In this document: positions 50,314 to 58,955 of the stretch, piece after piece
Layout: every line of letters begins with the position of its first letter
How positions within the stretch are numbered: the first letter of the stretch is position 1
NCBI RefSeq assembly: GCF_015690355.1
Contig: NZ_JADPRT010000020.1
Location: 1-64,000 of the forward strand
DNA length: 64,000 bases
DNA from: Streptacidiphilus fuscans
Lineage (GTDB): Bacteria > Actinomycetota > Actinomycetes > Streptomycetales > Streptomycetaceae
Direction: 5' to 3'
Program-made: the position numbers and the translations under genes
Notes under the pieces: generated by a model
Seen by the model: only the letters and a program-made list of their open reading frames with translations
Database searches by the model: none
Told to the model about the DNA's origin: nothing

Positions 50314-51304
50314 CCACCAGCACGACGACGACCGCGCGCCGCTCCGGCAGCGCTCCAAGGCCACCACGCTCGTGCTGGTGCTCTCCGCGCTGGTGCCGCT
50401 CTGCTTCGCGGGGTGGCTGGGCTGGCAGGCGTTCGCCGGAGAGCGCGGCACCGCCACCGCATCCGGCGCGAGGCCGTCGGCGGGCACGAAGAGCGGGACG
50501 CCGTCCGGCGACGGGGCCACGAAGGGCGGCGCATCCGCTCCGGCGTCGGCGGCGGGAACCGGCGCGGCAGGGTCCGGCACTTCGGGATCCGGCGCAGCGG
50601 GCACCGCCGCCAAGCCGCTGGCCGGCAAGGTCATCGTGATCGACCCGGGCCACAACCCGAACAACGTGAACCACCCCAGCGAGATCAACAGCCTGGTCTT
50701 CGTGGGCAACGGCAGCAAGGCCTGCGACACCACCGGGGCTTCGACGGACGCCGGCTACCCGGAGGCGGACTTCACCCTCGACGTGTCCCGCCGGGTCCGC
50801 ACGTTGCTGGAGGCCGAGGGTGCCAAGGTGATCTTCACGCAGGACGGGGACACCCCGTGGGGCCCGTGCGTGACGCAGCGCGCCGCCGTCGGCAACCAGG
50901 CGCACGCGAACGCGGCCATCTCGATCCACGCGGACGGCGCGGGACCGACCGACTACGGCTTCCACGTGATCATGCCCGCCCTCGTCGACCAGGGAAGTGT
51001 GGACAACCAGGCCATCGTCGCGCCCTCGCACACCCTCGGCATGGACGTCCGCTCGGCGTTCGCCTCGGCCACCGGCGAGCACTACGCCACCTACATCAAC
51101 GGTGGTCAGGGCTATGACATCCGCAGCGACCTCGGCGGCCTCAACCTCTCCACCGTGCCCAAGGTCTTCATCGAGTGCGCGAACATGCGGGACGCCGACG
51201 ACGCAGCCAAGGTCACCTCGGCGACCTGGCGTCAACTGGCCGCCCAGGGCATCGCCGAGGGACTCAGCGACTTCGTCCTGCACGAAGGCAACACGTCGGG
51301 CTGA
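50303..51304 (+). CDS. N-acetylmuramoyl-L-alanine amidase (Amidase_3)
   Basis: 333-residue cell-wall hydrolase that cleaves the bond between MurNAc and the stem peptide. A cytoplasmic basic/acidic N-terminus and one transmembrane helix (about 18-42) are followed by a Ser/Gly/Ala linker. The zinc amidase domain (about 110-325) carries IDPGHNPNN (zinc His), a glutamate in YPEADF, SIHADG (zinc His) and the catalytic Glu in FIECANM. The start lies inside the end of the preceding membrane-protein gene, so translation is probably coupled. It is likely anchored at the outer face of the membrane. Confidence 0.92.
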   Translation: MNSDHQHDDDRAPLRQRSKATTLVLVLSALVPLCFAGWLGWQAFAGERGTATASGARPSAGTKSGTPSGDGATKGGASAPASAAGTGAAGSGTSGSGAAGTAAKPLAGKVIVIDPGHNPNNVNHPSEINSLVFVGNGSKACDTTGASTDAGYPEADFTLDVSRRVRTLLEAEGAKVIFTQDGDTPWGPCVTQRAAVGNQAHANAAISIHADGAGPTDYGFHVIMPALVDQGSVDNQAIVAPSHTLGMDVRSAFASATGEHYATYINGGQGYDIRSDLGGLNLSTVPKVFIECANMRDADDAAKVTSATWRQLAAQGIAEGLSDFVLHEGNTSG

Positions 51305-51388
51305 TACGGTCCTAAACGGTCATGGGCGGTCCGCCCGGATCATCCGTCCGCCGCACCGTACTCGACGAATCACGAGAGGCCTGACACG

Positions 51389-52561
51389 GTGAATCTGCGA
51401 AGCGTCACCCGGGGAGATGCCGCTCTGGCGGCCTCGGCGCTGCTGCTGTTCGTCTCCTCCTTCTTCACCTTCTACTCGGCGGACGCTGGGCAGTGCGCGG
51501 GGTCGGGGGGCAGTTGCTCCACCAACGCCTGGAGCGTCGCGCTCTTCCCGCTGCTGCCGAGCGTCTTCCTGCTCGGCGTGGGCGGCGCCGTACTGATCCT
51601 GTTGGACCGTCTGATCGCCCAGCCCCCACAGGTGTTGAACATTCCGCTGCGCGTCTGGGGCACGGTGCTGACGGTGGCGTCGGCCTGGTCCGCGCTCTGG
51701 GCGCTCTTCGGTGGTCCGACCGGCTCCCTCTGGGGGCAGCCGGCGGCGACCTCCAGCCCGCAGGTCGGGGCTTTCCTGGCGCTGCTGTTCGCGCTGCTCG
51801 CCGTGGTCTTCGCGGTCACCGGTCCGGTGCTGCCCGCACTGACCGCGCAGCTGCTGCCCGAGGCGAAGCCGACGACGCCGGGCGGTCCGGACGCGCAGGG
51901 CTACGGGGCCCCTGGCTACGGCGCGCAGCAGCCGCACATGGGCCACTTCGGCGGCCAGCCGGTCCAGCAGGCCCACCCGGGTCAGCCGTTCCACGGCCCG
52001 GAGGCGACGCCGGGGCAGACCCCGCCGGCCGGCGGCGGCTACCCGTACGCACAGCAGCAGCCCCCCGCGCCCGCACCGCAGCCCGCGACGCTGCGCGAGC
52101 CTTCGCCGCAGGACGCGCCGCCGCGCCGTGAGAGCGGTGGCCGCACTTTCCGCCTCAAGCCGGAGCCGGGTGCGCCCAGCGCGGAGCAGGGCGCGGACGC
52201 CCAGTCCGGCCCGCAGAGCCAGGCGTCCACCCCGACGCCGGCCGCCTCGGCCGCGCAGCCCGCGGCGCAGGCGTCCGGGCAGCCGTCCGGGCAGTTCGGG
52301 GCTCCGGCTGCCGCCGCTTCGGCGGGTGCTGCCGCAGCGGGCGCGACGCCCGCGCCGCCGTCCTTCTCGCCGTTCTGGTTCGCGGTCCCGGCCGCGCGTC
52401 CGCTGGCCCCCGAGGACAACCCCACCGGCTCGCCGGTCGGTGAACTGGTGCCCGGCACCTGGTACCTGGCGATCGCCCAGCGCGGCGAGGCCCTGCTGAC
52501 GCAGACCCAGGAGGGCAAGCGCGGCCTGCTCAAGGACACCTCGGGCATCCAGCGCGGCTGA
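51389..52561 (+). CDS. Four-helix membrane protein with Pro/Ala/Gln-rich tail
   Basis: 390-residue protein. The first 150 residues hold four hydrophobic segments (about 13-32, 50-72, 88-106, 122-146) with an extracytoplasmic loop containing CAGSGGSC. The remaining 240 residues are Pro, Gln, Ala and Gly rich and likely disordered and cytoplasmic. A short ordered-looking stretch (VGELVPGTWYLAIAQRGEALLTQ) closes the protein. It may belong to an actinobacterial DUF of this layout; the function is unknown. The GTG start is used. It follows the amidase gene by 84 bp. Confidence 0.72.
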   Translation: MNLRSVTRGDAALAASALLLFVSSFFTFYSADAGQCAGSGGSCSTNAWSVALFPLLPSVFLLGVGGAVLILLDRLIAQPPQVLNIPLRVWGTVLTVASAWSALWALFGGPTGSLWGQPAATSSPQVGAFLALLFALLAVVFAVTGPVLPALTAQLLPEAKPTTPGGPDAQGYGAPGYGAQQPHMGHFGGQPVQQAHPGQPFHGPEATPGQTPPAGGGYPYAQQQPPAPAPQPATLREPSPQDAPPRRESGGRTFRLKPEPGAPSAEQGADAQSGPQSQASTPTPAASAAQPAAQASGQPSGQFGAPAAAASAGAAAAGATPAPPSFSPFWFAVPAARPLAPEDNPTGSPVGELVPGTWYLAIAQRGEALLTQTQEGKRGLLKDTSGIQRG

Positions 52562-52605
52562 TCCGAAGGCCTGCCGGAGCAGCGGCGGCCATTGTCACTT
52601 CCGGA

Positions 52606-52646
52606 CCCCCACGTTAATCTGACGCCCCGTCAGTTTACCGTGGGGG
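52606..52646. promoter_or_regulatory. Nested palindrome/hairpin with CTGACG-N3-CGTCAG, copy 2
   Basis: Outer arms CCCCCACG and CGTGGGGG enclose CTGACGCCCCGTCAG (52619-52633) with 5-base spacers on both sides. The right outer arm is the only purine-rich ribosome-binding candidate, 7 bases before ATG 52654. As RNA it could hide the start signal; as DNA the inner palindrome matches the site at 46416-46430. It may be operator, attenuator, or both. Confidence 0.62.
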
Positions 52647-52653
52647 TTTCGTC

Positions 52654-53664
52654 ATGCGCCTCGGTCTGGTCCTCGGCTACTGGGGCGCCGCGCCCACGCC
52701 GGGCTTCGTCGAACTGGCCCAGGAGGCCGAGCGGCTCGGCTTCGACTCGGTGTGGACCGCGGAGTCCTGGGGCTCGGACGTGTTCACCCCGCTCACCTGG
52801 ATCGCCGCGCACACCAGCCGGATCCGGCTCGGCACCGGGATCGCCCAACTCGCCGCGCGCACGCCCACGGCCACCGCGATGCACGCGATGACCCTGGACC
52901 ACCTCTCCGGCGGCCGGATGCTGCTCGGGCTCGGGCTCTCCGGCCCGCAGGTCGTCGAGGGCTGGTACGGACGGCCTTTCCCGCGCTCGCCGCTCACGGC
53001 GGTGCGCGAGTACGTGGAGGTGATCCGCCAAGTCCTGCGCCGCGAGAAGCCGGTGACGCTGGACGGCCGCTACCACTCCCACCCCTACGCGGGCTCGGAC
53101 GGCACCGGGCTGGGCAAGCCGCTCAAGCCGATCCTGCACCCGCTGCGGGCCGAACTCCCCATCCTGCTCGGCGCGGAGGGCCCGAAGAACATCGCCCAGA
53201 CGGCCCGGATCGCCGACGGCTGGCTACCGCTCTACTGGTCCCCCGAGCGCGCCGACCTCTACGCCGAGCCGCTGGCCGCGGCCAAGCCCGGGTTCATGGT
53301 CGCGCCGATGGTCCACGCCCGCGTCTGCGCGGACGTCGAGGAGGGCCTCGCCCCGATCCGGGCCATGCTCGGCTTCTACATCGGCGGCATGGGCGCGCAG
53401 TCGCGCAACTTCCACGCCGACCTGATGGCCCGGATGGGCTTCGAGGCGGAGGCCCGGCGGATCCAGGAGCTGTTCCTCGCGGGCCGCCGCGAAGAGGCGA
53501 TCGCGGCGGTCCCGACGGCCTTCGCGGACGAGATCAGTCTTGTCGGGCCGCGCGAGCGGATTTCCGAGCGCCTCGCCGCGTGGCACGCGTCCCCGGTCAC
53601 TGACCTGCTGGTCACCTCTCGCGACTCACAGACGCTGCGCACACTGGCAGAGTTGGTGCTCTGA
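52654..53664 (+). CDS. LLM-class F420-dependent oxidoreductase
   Basis: 336-residue luciferase-like TIM-barrel enzyme that probably uses coenzyme F420. Landmarks include RLGLVLGYWG at the N-terminus, ERLGFDSVWTAESWGSD near 28-44, RIRLGTGIAQL near 67-77 and DHLSGGRMLLGLGLSGPQVVEGWYGR near 92-117. Overall length matches F420-dependent members. A nested palindrome immediately upstream shares its core with the acyl-CoA dehydrogenase promoter, so both genes may belong to one regulon. The substrate is unknown; related enzymes reduce or oxidise lipid-like alcohols and ketones. Confidence 0.9.
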   Translation: MRLGLVLGYWGAAPTPGFVELAQEAERLGFDSVWTAESWGSDVFTPLTWIAAHTSRIRLGTGIAQLAARTPTATAMHAMTLDHLSGGRMLLGLGLSGPQVVEGWYGRPFPRSPLTAVREYVEVIRQVLRREKPVTLDGRYHSHPYAGSDGTGLGKPLKPILHPLRAELPILLGAEGPKNIAQTARIADGWLPLYWSPERADLYAEPLAAAKPGFMVAPMVHARVCADVEEGLAPIRAMLGFYIGGMGAQSRNFHADLMARMGFEAEARRIQELFLAGRREEAIAAVPTAFADEISLVGPRERISERLAAWHASPVTDLLVTSRDSQTLRTLAELVL

Positions 53665-53719
53665 ACGGGACCTTGGGCAAGCGGGACCTTGCACTACCCA
53701 GGTGCGCGGGAGTCCACGC

Positions 53720-54496
53720 TCAGGTCAGCGCCAGGCCGGTGCGCCAGAACTCGTGCACGCGCGGCTCACCGAACAGCTCCGGGCCCGGAGCGCCCTGCGG
53801 GAGGCGGCCGTTGAGCCAGAGCATCACGTCCTGCGCGGTGCCGCGGACGGCGGCGTCGGCCTTGGCGTGGCCGTACTCGACGGTGAACCCGTCGGCCGTG
53901 CGCAGCAGTTGCCACTCGCCCGGCACGTCCGTGCAGTGCAGGTGCAGGCTGTCCCCCGTGCCGGCCAGCGCCTGGCCCTTGGCGGCGAGCACGGCGGGCG
54001 TGGTGGCGTTGGCGAGCAGCTCGTCGATGTTGTCGGCCGCCAGGTCCGGTTCGGCGTCCGGAAGTTCACCGACCGTCAGCTGACCGTCGATGCCGTGGAC
54101 CAGGGTCTCGTGCGCGATCCGGCGACCCCACCAGCGGGTGCTGCCGTTACCCGCCCAGCCCCACACGTCCACGCCCGGTCCGGCGTCGCGCAGGCGGCCG
54201 ACGCCGATCTCGGTCGCCGCGAGCAGCCACTGCGCCGCCGCGTCGTCCTCCATCGTCCGGTCCGGGACCTCGCTCATCCGGAGCCGTTCCTGGGCCTTGC
54301 GGCCGACGATCTCGCCGATCCAGCGGTAGACCATGCCCTGGTGGAAGACCAGGTCGCGCAGCGTCCAGTCGGGGCAGCTCGGCACGGGCGCGGTCAGCCC
54401 GTCGGGCCCGACGCGGGTGACGATCTCGGCCAGCCGACGGCCGTTGCTCTCGGCGGCGTCGAGATAGCGCTCATGTGACAGCCAGTCCATTGCCAT
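53720..54496 (-). CDS. Maleylpyruvate isomerase-type mycothiol-dependent (DinB-like) protein
   Basis: 258-residue protein of the actinobacterial DinB/MDMPI family. The N-terminal four-helix bundle has family landmarks CPDWTLRDLVFHQGMVYRW near 41-60, with a likely metal-binding His in VFHQG, and a second His in RIAHETLVHGIDGQ near 128-141. The C-terminal SCP2-like beta domain spans about 150-255. Members are thought to use mycothiol or bind zinc; most have no known substrate. Start ATG 54496 or ATG 54490 (MAMDWL) both fit; no good ribosome-binding site separates them. Confidence 0.85.
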   Translation of the reverse strand: MAMDWLSHERYLDAAESNGRRLAEIVTRVGPDGLTAPVPSCPDWTLRDLVFHQGMVYRWIGEIVGRKAQERLRMSEVPDRTMEDDAAAQWLLAATEIGVGRLRDAGPGVDVWGWAGNGSTRWWGRRIAHETLVHGIDGQLTVGELPDAEPDLAADNIDELLANATTPAVLAAKGQALAGTGDSLHLHCTDVPGEWQLLRTADGFTVEYGHAKADAAVRGTAQDVMLWLNGRLPQGAPGPELFGEPRVHEFWRTGLALT

Positions 54497-54601
54497 GGCA
54501 CGGACGCTAACAGGCCCGCGGCGCACCGTCATGCGGAAATCCGCGGGCCTGGTAGGGCCTGTCCAGCAGCCCCGCCGGCCTTGTCCGCCCGCTCCGCCGG
54601 G

Positions 54602-55660
54602 TCAGGCCTCGCGGACGGTCGCGCAGCAGTCGGCGGTCAGGCCGGTGGGGAGCTCGTCGCCACCGAAGACCGAGACCGTGGCCTCGTCGCCGCCGAGCGC
54701 CGCGACCGCGAGCAGCAGCGCGCCCGCCGTCCAGGTGGTCCGCTCCTCGGGCCAGACGGCGTCGTCCTCGAAGACGTAACCGGTCCAGTAGCCGCCGCTC
54801 TCGTGGCGCAGGTGCTGGATGGACTTGAGTATCTCCACGGCACGCGTCGACTCGCCCACCGCCCAGAGCGCCAGCGCCAGTTCGGCGCTCTCGCCGCCGG
54901 TCACCCAGGGGCGGTCGGCGACGCAGCGGACGCCGAGGCCGGGGACGACGAAGCGGTTCCAGTCGCGGTCGAGTCGCTCGCGGGCCGCCTCGCCGCGCAG
55001 CGCGGTGCCGAGGACGGGGTAGTACCAGTCCATCGAGTAGCGGTCCTTGTCGAGGAACCGCTCCGGGTGGCAGGCGACCGCGTGGCCGAGTTGACCCGCC
55101 GCCAGTTCCCAGTCGGGCTGCGGCTCTTCGAGGTACTCGGCGATGGCCAGTGCGCAGCGCAGCGCGTGGTGGACGCTGGAACAGCCGGTCAGCAGCGCCT
55201 CGTCGGGCGCGCCGCCGCCCTCCTCGCGCCGCCAGGAGACGGTGCCGTCCGCGCGGCCGAGGCCGAGGACGAAGGTCACGGCCCGGATGACGGTGGGCCA
55301 GATCTCCTCCAGGAAGGAGTCGTCGCCTGTGGAGAGGTGGTGGTGCCAGGCCCCGACGGCGACGTAGGCGCAGAAGTTGGACTCCCGGCTGCGGTCGCTG
55401 GGTTCGCCCTCTGTGTAGGCGGCGAACCAGGAGCCGTCCGGGTTCTGACTGCGCATCAGCCAGCGGTAGGCCGCCTCCGCCGCCGTGTGCTCACCGGCGA
55501 CGTCGAGCGCCATGGCCGCCTCGACGTGGTCCCACGGGTCCAGATGGCCGCCGGTGAACCACGGGATGGCCCCGTCCGGACGCTGCTCGGCCAGGATGCT
55601 GCGGACGGTCGCGGCGGCCTGCTCGGCCGTCAGCACGCCGTCCAGGATCAGCGTCCTCAC
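54602..55660 (-). CDS. Prenyltransferase/squalene-cyclase-like alpha-barrel protein
   Basis: 352-residue helical protein with repeats of the terpene-cyclase/prenyltransferase alpha-alpha barrel. Q-PDGAIPWF, QNPDGSWF and the later GGYWTGYVF give the QW-like repeats. Class II cyclase DxDD is not visible, so cyclase activity is uncertain. The GTG at 55660 overlaps the stop of the methyltransferase gene (GTGA). The three genes glycosyltransferase, methyltransferase and this one form one operon, which implies a shared glycolipid or polysaccharide product. Confidence 0.82.
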   Translation of the reverse strand: MRTLILDGVLTAEQAAATVRSILAEQRPDGAIPWFTGGHLDPWDHVEAAMALDVAGEHTAAEAAYRWLMRSQNPDGSWFAAYTEGEPSDRSRESNFCAYVAVGAWHHHLSTGDDSFLEEIWPTVIRAVTFVLGLGRADGTVSWRREEGGGAPDEALLTGCSSVHHALRCALAIAEYLEEPQPDWELAAGQLGHAVACHPERFLDKDRYSMDWYYPVLGTALRGEAARERLDRDWNRFVVPGLGVRCVADRPWVTGGESAELALALWAVGESTRAVEILKSIQHLRHESGGYWTGYVFEDDAVWPEERTTWTAGALLLAVAALGGDEATVSVFGGDELPTGLTADCCATVREA

Positions 55661-56427
55661 TCGCCCACCTCGAAGGCTGCGTCCGTCAGGGACGCACTCT
55701 GGCCCGTCCGGGGCTTGGTCGCGTAGGCGACGAAGCTCTTGCCGATCGCCGGGTTGAGCGCCTTCTCGGTCCAGCGGGTCAGCTTGCCGACGACCGGAGC
55801 GCCGACGATGTCCCAGACCAGCAGCTGGTGGTAGGCGCGGACCGGCAGCGCCTTGTCGTTGTCGACGCCGACCGCGCACTTGATCCACCAGTACGGCGAG
55901 TGCAGCGCGTGGGCGTGGTGGGTGCCGTAGGGGTCGAGGCCCGCGCCGCGCATCTTCTCCAGCAGCTCATCGCCGCGGTAGATGCGGATGTGGCCGCCCT
56001 CGACCTCGTGGTACGCGTCCGACAGCGCCCAGCAGATCTGCTCCGGCAGCCAGCGCGGCACGGTGATCGCGATCGATCCGCCCGGCTTGAGCACGCGGAC
56101 CATCTCGGCCAACACGCCCTTGTCGTCCGGGATGTGCTCCATCACCTCGGAGATGATGATCTTGTCGAAGCTGTCGTCGGGAAAGGGCAGCGAGAGCGCG
56201 TCGCCCTCCACCGCGATCGCGGACGCACCGGGAGGGGCCTCGCCCTCCAGCTCCATCGCCGCGAACCAGCGCCGCACCTCGCGGATCTCCTCCGCGTTCT
56301 GGTCGAGCGCCACCACCCGGCCGCCGCGCCGGTAGACCTCGAAGGCGTGGCGTCCTCCGCCGCAGCCGAGGTCGAGCACCCGGTCGCCTGGCGCGATGGG
56401 GAAACGGGAGAAGTCGACGGTCAGCAC
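55657..56427 (-). CDS. Class I SAM-dependent methyltransferase
   Basis: 256-residue Methyltransf_11-type enzyme. The SAM-binding motif VLDLGCGGGRHAFEV (about 18-32) and acidic motif VVALDQN (about 38-44) are clear. The DALSLPFPDDSFDKII post-motif lies near 76-91 and LKPGGSIAITVPRW near 112-125. The C-terminal 80 residues may bind the substrate. The GTG start has AGGAGCC upstream. It overlaps the next gene by 4 bp, and the preceding glycosyltransferase ends 162 bp upstream. Confidence 0.92.
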   Translation of the reverse strand: MLTVDFSRFPIAPGDRVLDLGCGGGRHAFEVYRRGGRVVALDQNAEEIREVRRWFAAMELEGEAPPGASAIAVEGDALSLPFPDDSFDKIIISEVMEHIPDDKGVLAEMVRVLKPGGSIAITVPRWLPEQICWALSDAYHEVEGGHIRIYRGDELLEKMRGAGLDPYGTHHAHALHSPYWWIKCAVGVDNDKALPVRAYHQLLVWDIVGAPVVGKLTRWTEKALNPAIGKSFVAYATKPRTGQSASLTDAAFEVGE

Positions 56428-56512
56428 GGCCGGGGCTCCTTAGGGTTGCGGGAACTGCGGGCTGCGGTCCAGGAGTGGCGCACAGTGCAGAGAAGTGGCA
56501 GAGGAGTTCGGA

Positions 56513-56562
56513 AGTTCACGAAGGCGGAGTTCGGGAGGGCGGAGTTCACGAAGGCGGAGTTC
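56513..56562. repeat. Direct repeat in the GT-methyltransferase gap
   Basis: Two copies of AGTTCACGAAGGCGGAGTTC start 30 bases apart (56513 and 56543), with partial copies around them, in a 162-base gap with no gene. The purine-rich unit could be a slippage product. Confidence 0.75.
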
Positions 56563-56589
56563 AGGGAGCCGGAGCAGGCCGGCGGGGAG

Positions 56590-57915
56590 TCAGACGTAGC
56601 GCCAGCCCGCACCCGCGCGGGCGTGCTGCCCGATGCCGGTCGCGATCGCCTCGCGGTAGCGCTCGACGGTCAGTTCGGCCGCGCGACGCCAGGTGAAGCG
56701 GTCGAGGACGCGGGCGCGTCCGGCCGCGCCGATCCGGGTGCGCAGCTCGGGCTCGTCCAGCAGCCGGCCCAGGGCTGCGGCCAGCGCGCCCGGGTCGCCC
56801 GGCGGCACGGCCAGGCAGGTCTCCCCGTCCGGTCCGGCGACCTCCGGGATCGCGCCCCCGGTGGTGGCGACCAGCGGCGTGCCGGTGGCCATCGCCTCGG
56901 CGGCGGGCAGCGAGAAGCCCTCGTAGAGGGACGGCACGCAGGCCACCTGGGCGCTGCGGACCAGGTCGACGAAGGCCGCGTCGTCGATGCCACCGCGGAA
57001 CTCGACCGCGCCCTCCAGGCCGAGCCGCTTGATCGCCTCGGCGACCGGGCCCTCCTCGGGCCGCTTGCCGACCACGACCAGGTGCGCCTCGCGCTCGGTG
57101 CGGACCTTGGCCAGCGCCTCGACCAGATACACCAGGCCCTTGAGCGGGACGTTGGCGCTCGCGGTGGTGACGATCCGGCCGGGCACCTCGGCGACCGACG
57201 CGTCCGGCGACCACAGCTCCACGTCCGCACCGATCGGCACGACGTGGACGCGCTGCGGCGCGACGTCCAGGTGCTCGACTATCTCGCGGGCGGAGCTCTC
57301 GGAGACCGTCAGCACCGAGTCCAGCCGGGTCGCGACGCGGCGCTGCATGCTCGCGAACCGGTACCAGCGCCGGACGGAGAGTCTGCGCAGCCGGCTCGGC
57401 GCCGCGGCCAGGTCGAGCTCGCGGTCGACGGTGATCGGGTGGTGGATCGTGGTGACCAACGGGAAGCCGATCCGGTCCAGACCGAGCAGGCCGTAGCCGA
57501 GGGTCTGGTTGTCGTGCACGACGTCGAACCGGCCGCGGTGCAGCGCGAGGTGGCGCCGGGCGCGGAGGCTGAACGTCAGCGGCTCGGGGAAGCCGCCGGT
57601 GCGCATGATCGCGGTCTCCAGCACGTCGACCGGCCCGCGGTACTCGGAGAGCCTCGGCGTGCGGAACGGGTCAGGCTCGCGGTAGAGGTCGAGGCTGGCG
57701 ATCTCGTCGAAGGCCAGCTTGCCCGGCCCGGCCGGGTCGATCGCGTCGACGTCCAGCACGGGGTACGGCTGCCCGCCGAGCACCCGGACGTCGTGCCCCA
57801 GGCGGGCGAGCTCGCGTGAGAGGTGGCGGACGTAGACACCCTGGCCGCCGCAGAACGGGTTGCCCTTGTACGAGAGCAGAGCGATGCGCAGCGGCTCGTC
57901 GTGGCTCGCGGTCAA
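56590..57915 (-). CDS. Group-4 glycosyltransferase (GT-B)
   Basis: 441-residue retaining glycosyltransferase. The N-terminal domain has GGQGVYVRHLSREL near 23-36 and LGHDVRVLGG. The C-terminal nucleotide-sugar domain has IVTTASANVPLKGLVYL near 228-244 and VVVGKRP. The donor-site motif PSLYEGFSLPAAEAMA, with its catalytic Glu, lies near 324-339, followed by ATGTPLVAT. The TTG start has AGGGG upstream. It is first in the operon with methyltransferase and cyclase-like genes. The acceptor is unknown; an envelope glycolipid is plausible. Confidence 0.93.
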   Translation of the reverse strand: MTASHDEPLRIALLSYKGNPFCGGQGVYVRHLSRELARLGHDVRVLGGQPYPVLDVDAIDPAGPGKLAFDEIASLDLYREPDPFRTPRLSEYRGPVDVLETAIMRTGGFPEPLTFSLRARRHLALHRGRFDVVHDNQTLGYGLLGLDRIGFPLVTTIHHPITVDRELDLAAAPSRLRRLSVRRWYRFASMQRRVATRLDSVLTVSESSAREIVEHLDVAPQRVHVVPIGADVELWSPDASVAEVPGRIVTTASANVPLKGLVYLVEALAKVRTEREAHLVVVGKRPEEGPVAEAIKRLGLEGAVEFRGGIDDAAFVDLVRSAQVACVPSLYEGFSLPAAEAMATGTPLVATTGGAIPEVAGPDGETCLAVPPGDPGALAAALGRLLDEPELRTRIGAAGRARVLDRFTWRRAAELTVERYREAIATGIGQHARAGAGWRYV

Positions 57916-57985
57916 CTGGGACCCCTCTCCTGGGTCTCTTGCTTCTCTCCCGTGCCCTCCCCGGGCCGCCTTGGCCAGGGTAATC

Positions 57986-57999
57986 TAGAACACGTTCCA
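57986..57999. promoter_or_regulatory. KstR-type operator upstream of kstR
   Basis: TAGAACACGTTCCA fits TnnAACnnGTTnnA exactly. It lies 135 bases before the kstR-like start and 71 bases from the divergent glycosyltransferase start. Autoregulation is therefore likely; control of the glycosyltransferase operon is possible. No other element was found in this 218-base interval. Confidence 0.8.
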
Positions 58000-58133
58000 G
58001 CGTGGCCAGCGAGAGAGCATGAAGATTACCGGCCCGTAGCTTTTCCGGGTTTCGCGGGGTGGGTGATTCGCGCCACGCCTGCCCTCTGCGCCATCATGCG
58101 TGGGATCCAGTGGTAGGTACGTAGGAGCTCCCG

Positions 58134-58730
58134 ATGACGACCAGCCCACGGCCGGCGGCACCACCGCTCACCGAGCGGCAGGAGGCGCGTCGCCGCCGCA
58201 TCCTGCACACCGCCGCCCAACTGGCGTCGCGCGGCGGCTTCGAGGCGGTCCAGATGCGCGAGGTCGCCGACACGGCGGGGGTCGCGCTGGGGACGCTCTA
58301 CCGTTACTTCCCTTCCAAGGTGCACCTGCTGGTCGCGACGATGCAGGACCAGCTGCAGCTCTTCCAGGACCAGACCCGCAAGCACCCCGCGGCCGGGGAG
58401 GACCCGGGCACGCGGGTCGCCGAGACGCTGATGCGGACCTTCCGCGGGCTCCAGCGGGAACCGCAGCTCGCGGAGGCGATGGTCCGGGCGCTGACGTTCG
58501 CGGACCGGTCCGTGAGCGCGGAGGTCGACCAGGTCTCCCGGATCACGGGGGCGCTGATTCTCGACGCGATGGGGCTGGACCAACCGCCGACGCGCGAGCA
58601 GTTGGCCGCGGTGCGGGTGATCGAGCACACGTGGCACTCGGCGTTGGTCACGTGGCTCTCGGGGCGGGCGTCGATCGCGCAGGTGCGGATCGACCTTGAG
58701 ACGGCGTGCAAGCTGTTGACGATGGAGTAG
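58134..58730 (+). CDS. kstR: KstR-like TetR-family lipid/sterol catabolism repressor
   Basis: 198-residue TetR regulator with strong resemblance to mycobacterial KstR, the repressor of sterol catabolism whose ligand is an acyl-CoA sterol metabolite. The helix-turn-helix region GGFEAVQMREVADTAGVALG and TLYRYFPSKVHLLVA (about 38-72) is almost the same as in KstR. The ligand domain shares L-EAM-RA, FAD and EVDQV segments. The ATG is within GAGC-rich sequence. An exact KstR consensus site lies upstream, and more occur at the beta-oxidation genes. The ligand in this organism is not known. Confidence 0.9.
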   Translation: MTTSPRPAAPPLTERQEARRRRILHTAAQLASRGGFEAVQMREVADTAGVALGTLYRYFPSKVHLLVATMQDQLQLFQDQTRKHPAAGEDPGTRVAETLMRTFRGLQREPQLAEAMVRALTFADRSVSAEVDQVSRITGALILDAMGLDQPPTREQLAAVRVIEHTWHSALVTWLSGRASIAQVRIDLETACKLLTME

Positions 58731-58955
58731 ACGGACCCCTTGGGCAGGCGGGGACCATGCACCTTTTAGGGGCGCGGGGGGGGGGGGGGGGGCCCGCCCC
58801 CCCCCCCCCCCCCGATAGTGCATCCACCTGCAGGAGCGCAGGCTCAGCTTGTCGCGCCCACGTTGGGGGTCCCCCCGCCGAAGGCAGGGGGAGGAGCCGC
58901 ACATCAGCAGAGCCCCGCACCCCTGAGGTAAGTGCAACGTCCCACTCTGCATTGG
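58731..58955. repeat. Repeat region with G17/C17 homopolymer hairpin
   Basis: This gap holds an AGGGGCGCGG-type module that turns into 17 G (58776-58792), then CCCG, then 17 C (58797-58813). GATAGTGCATCCACCTGCAGG and a CCCACGTTGGGGGTCCCC segment follow, both typical of Streptomyces intergenic repeats. The homopolymers are exactly self-complementary. It could be real, or a consensus or assembly error in a hard hairpin. It lies between the convergent kstR and ferredoxin genes. Confidence 0.75.
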
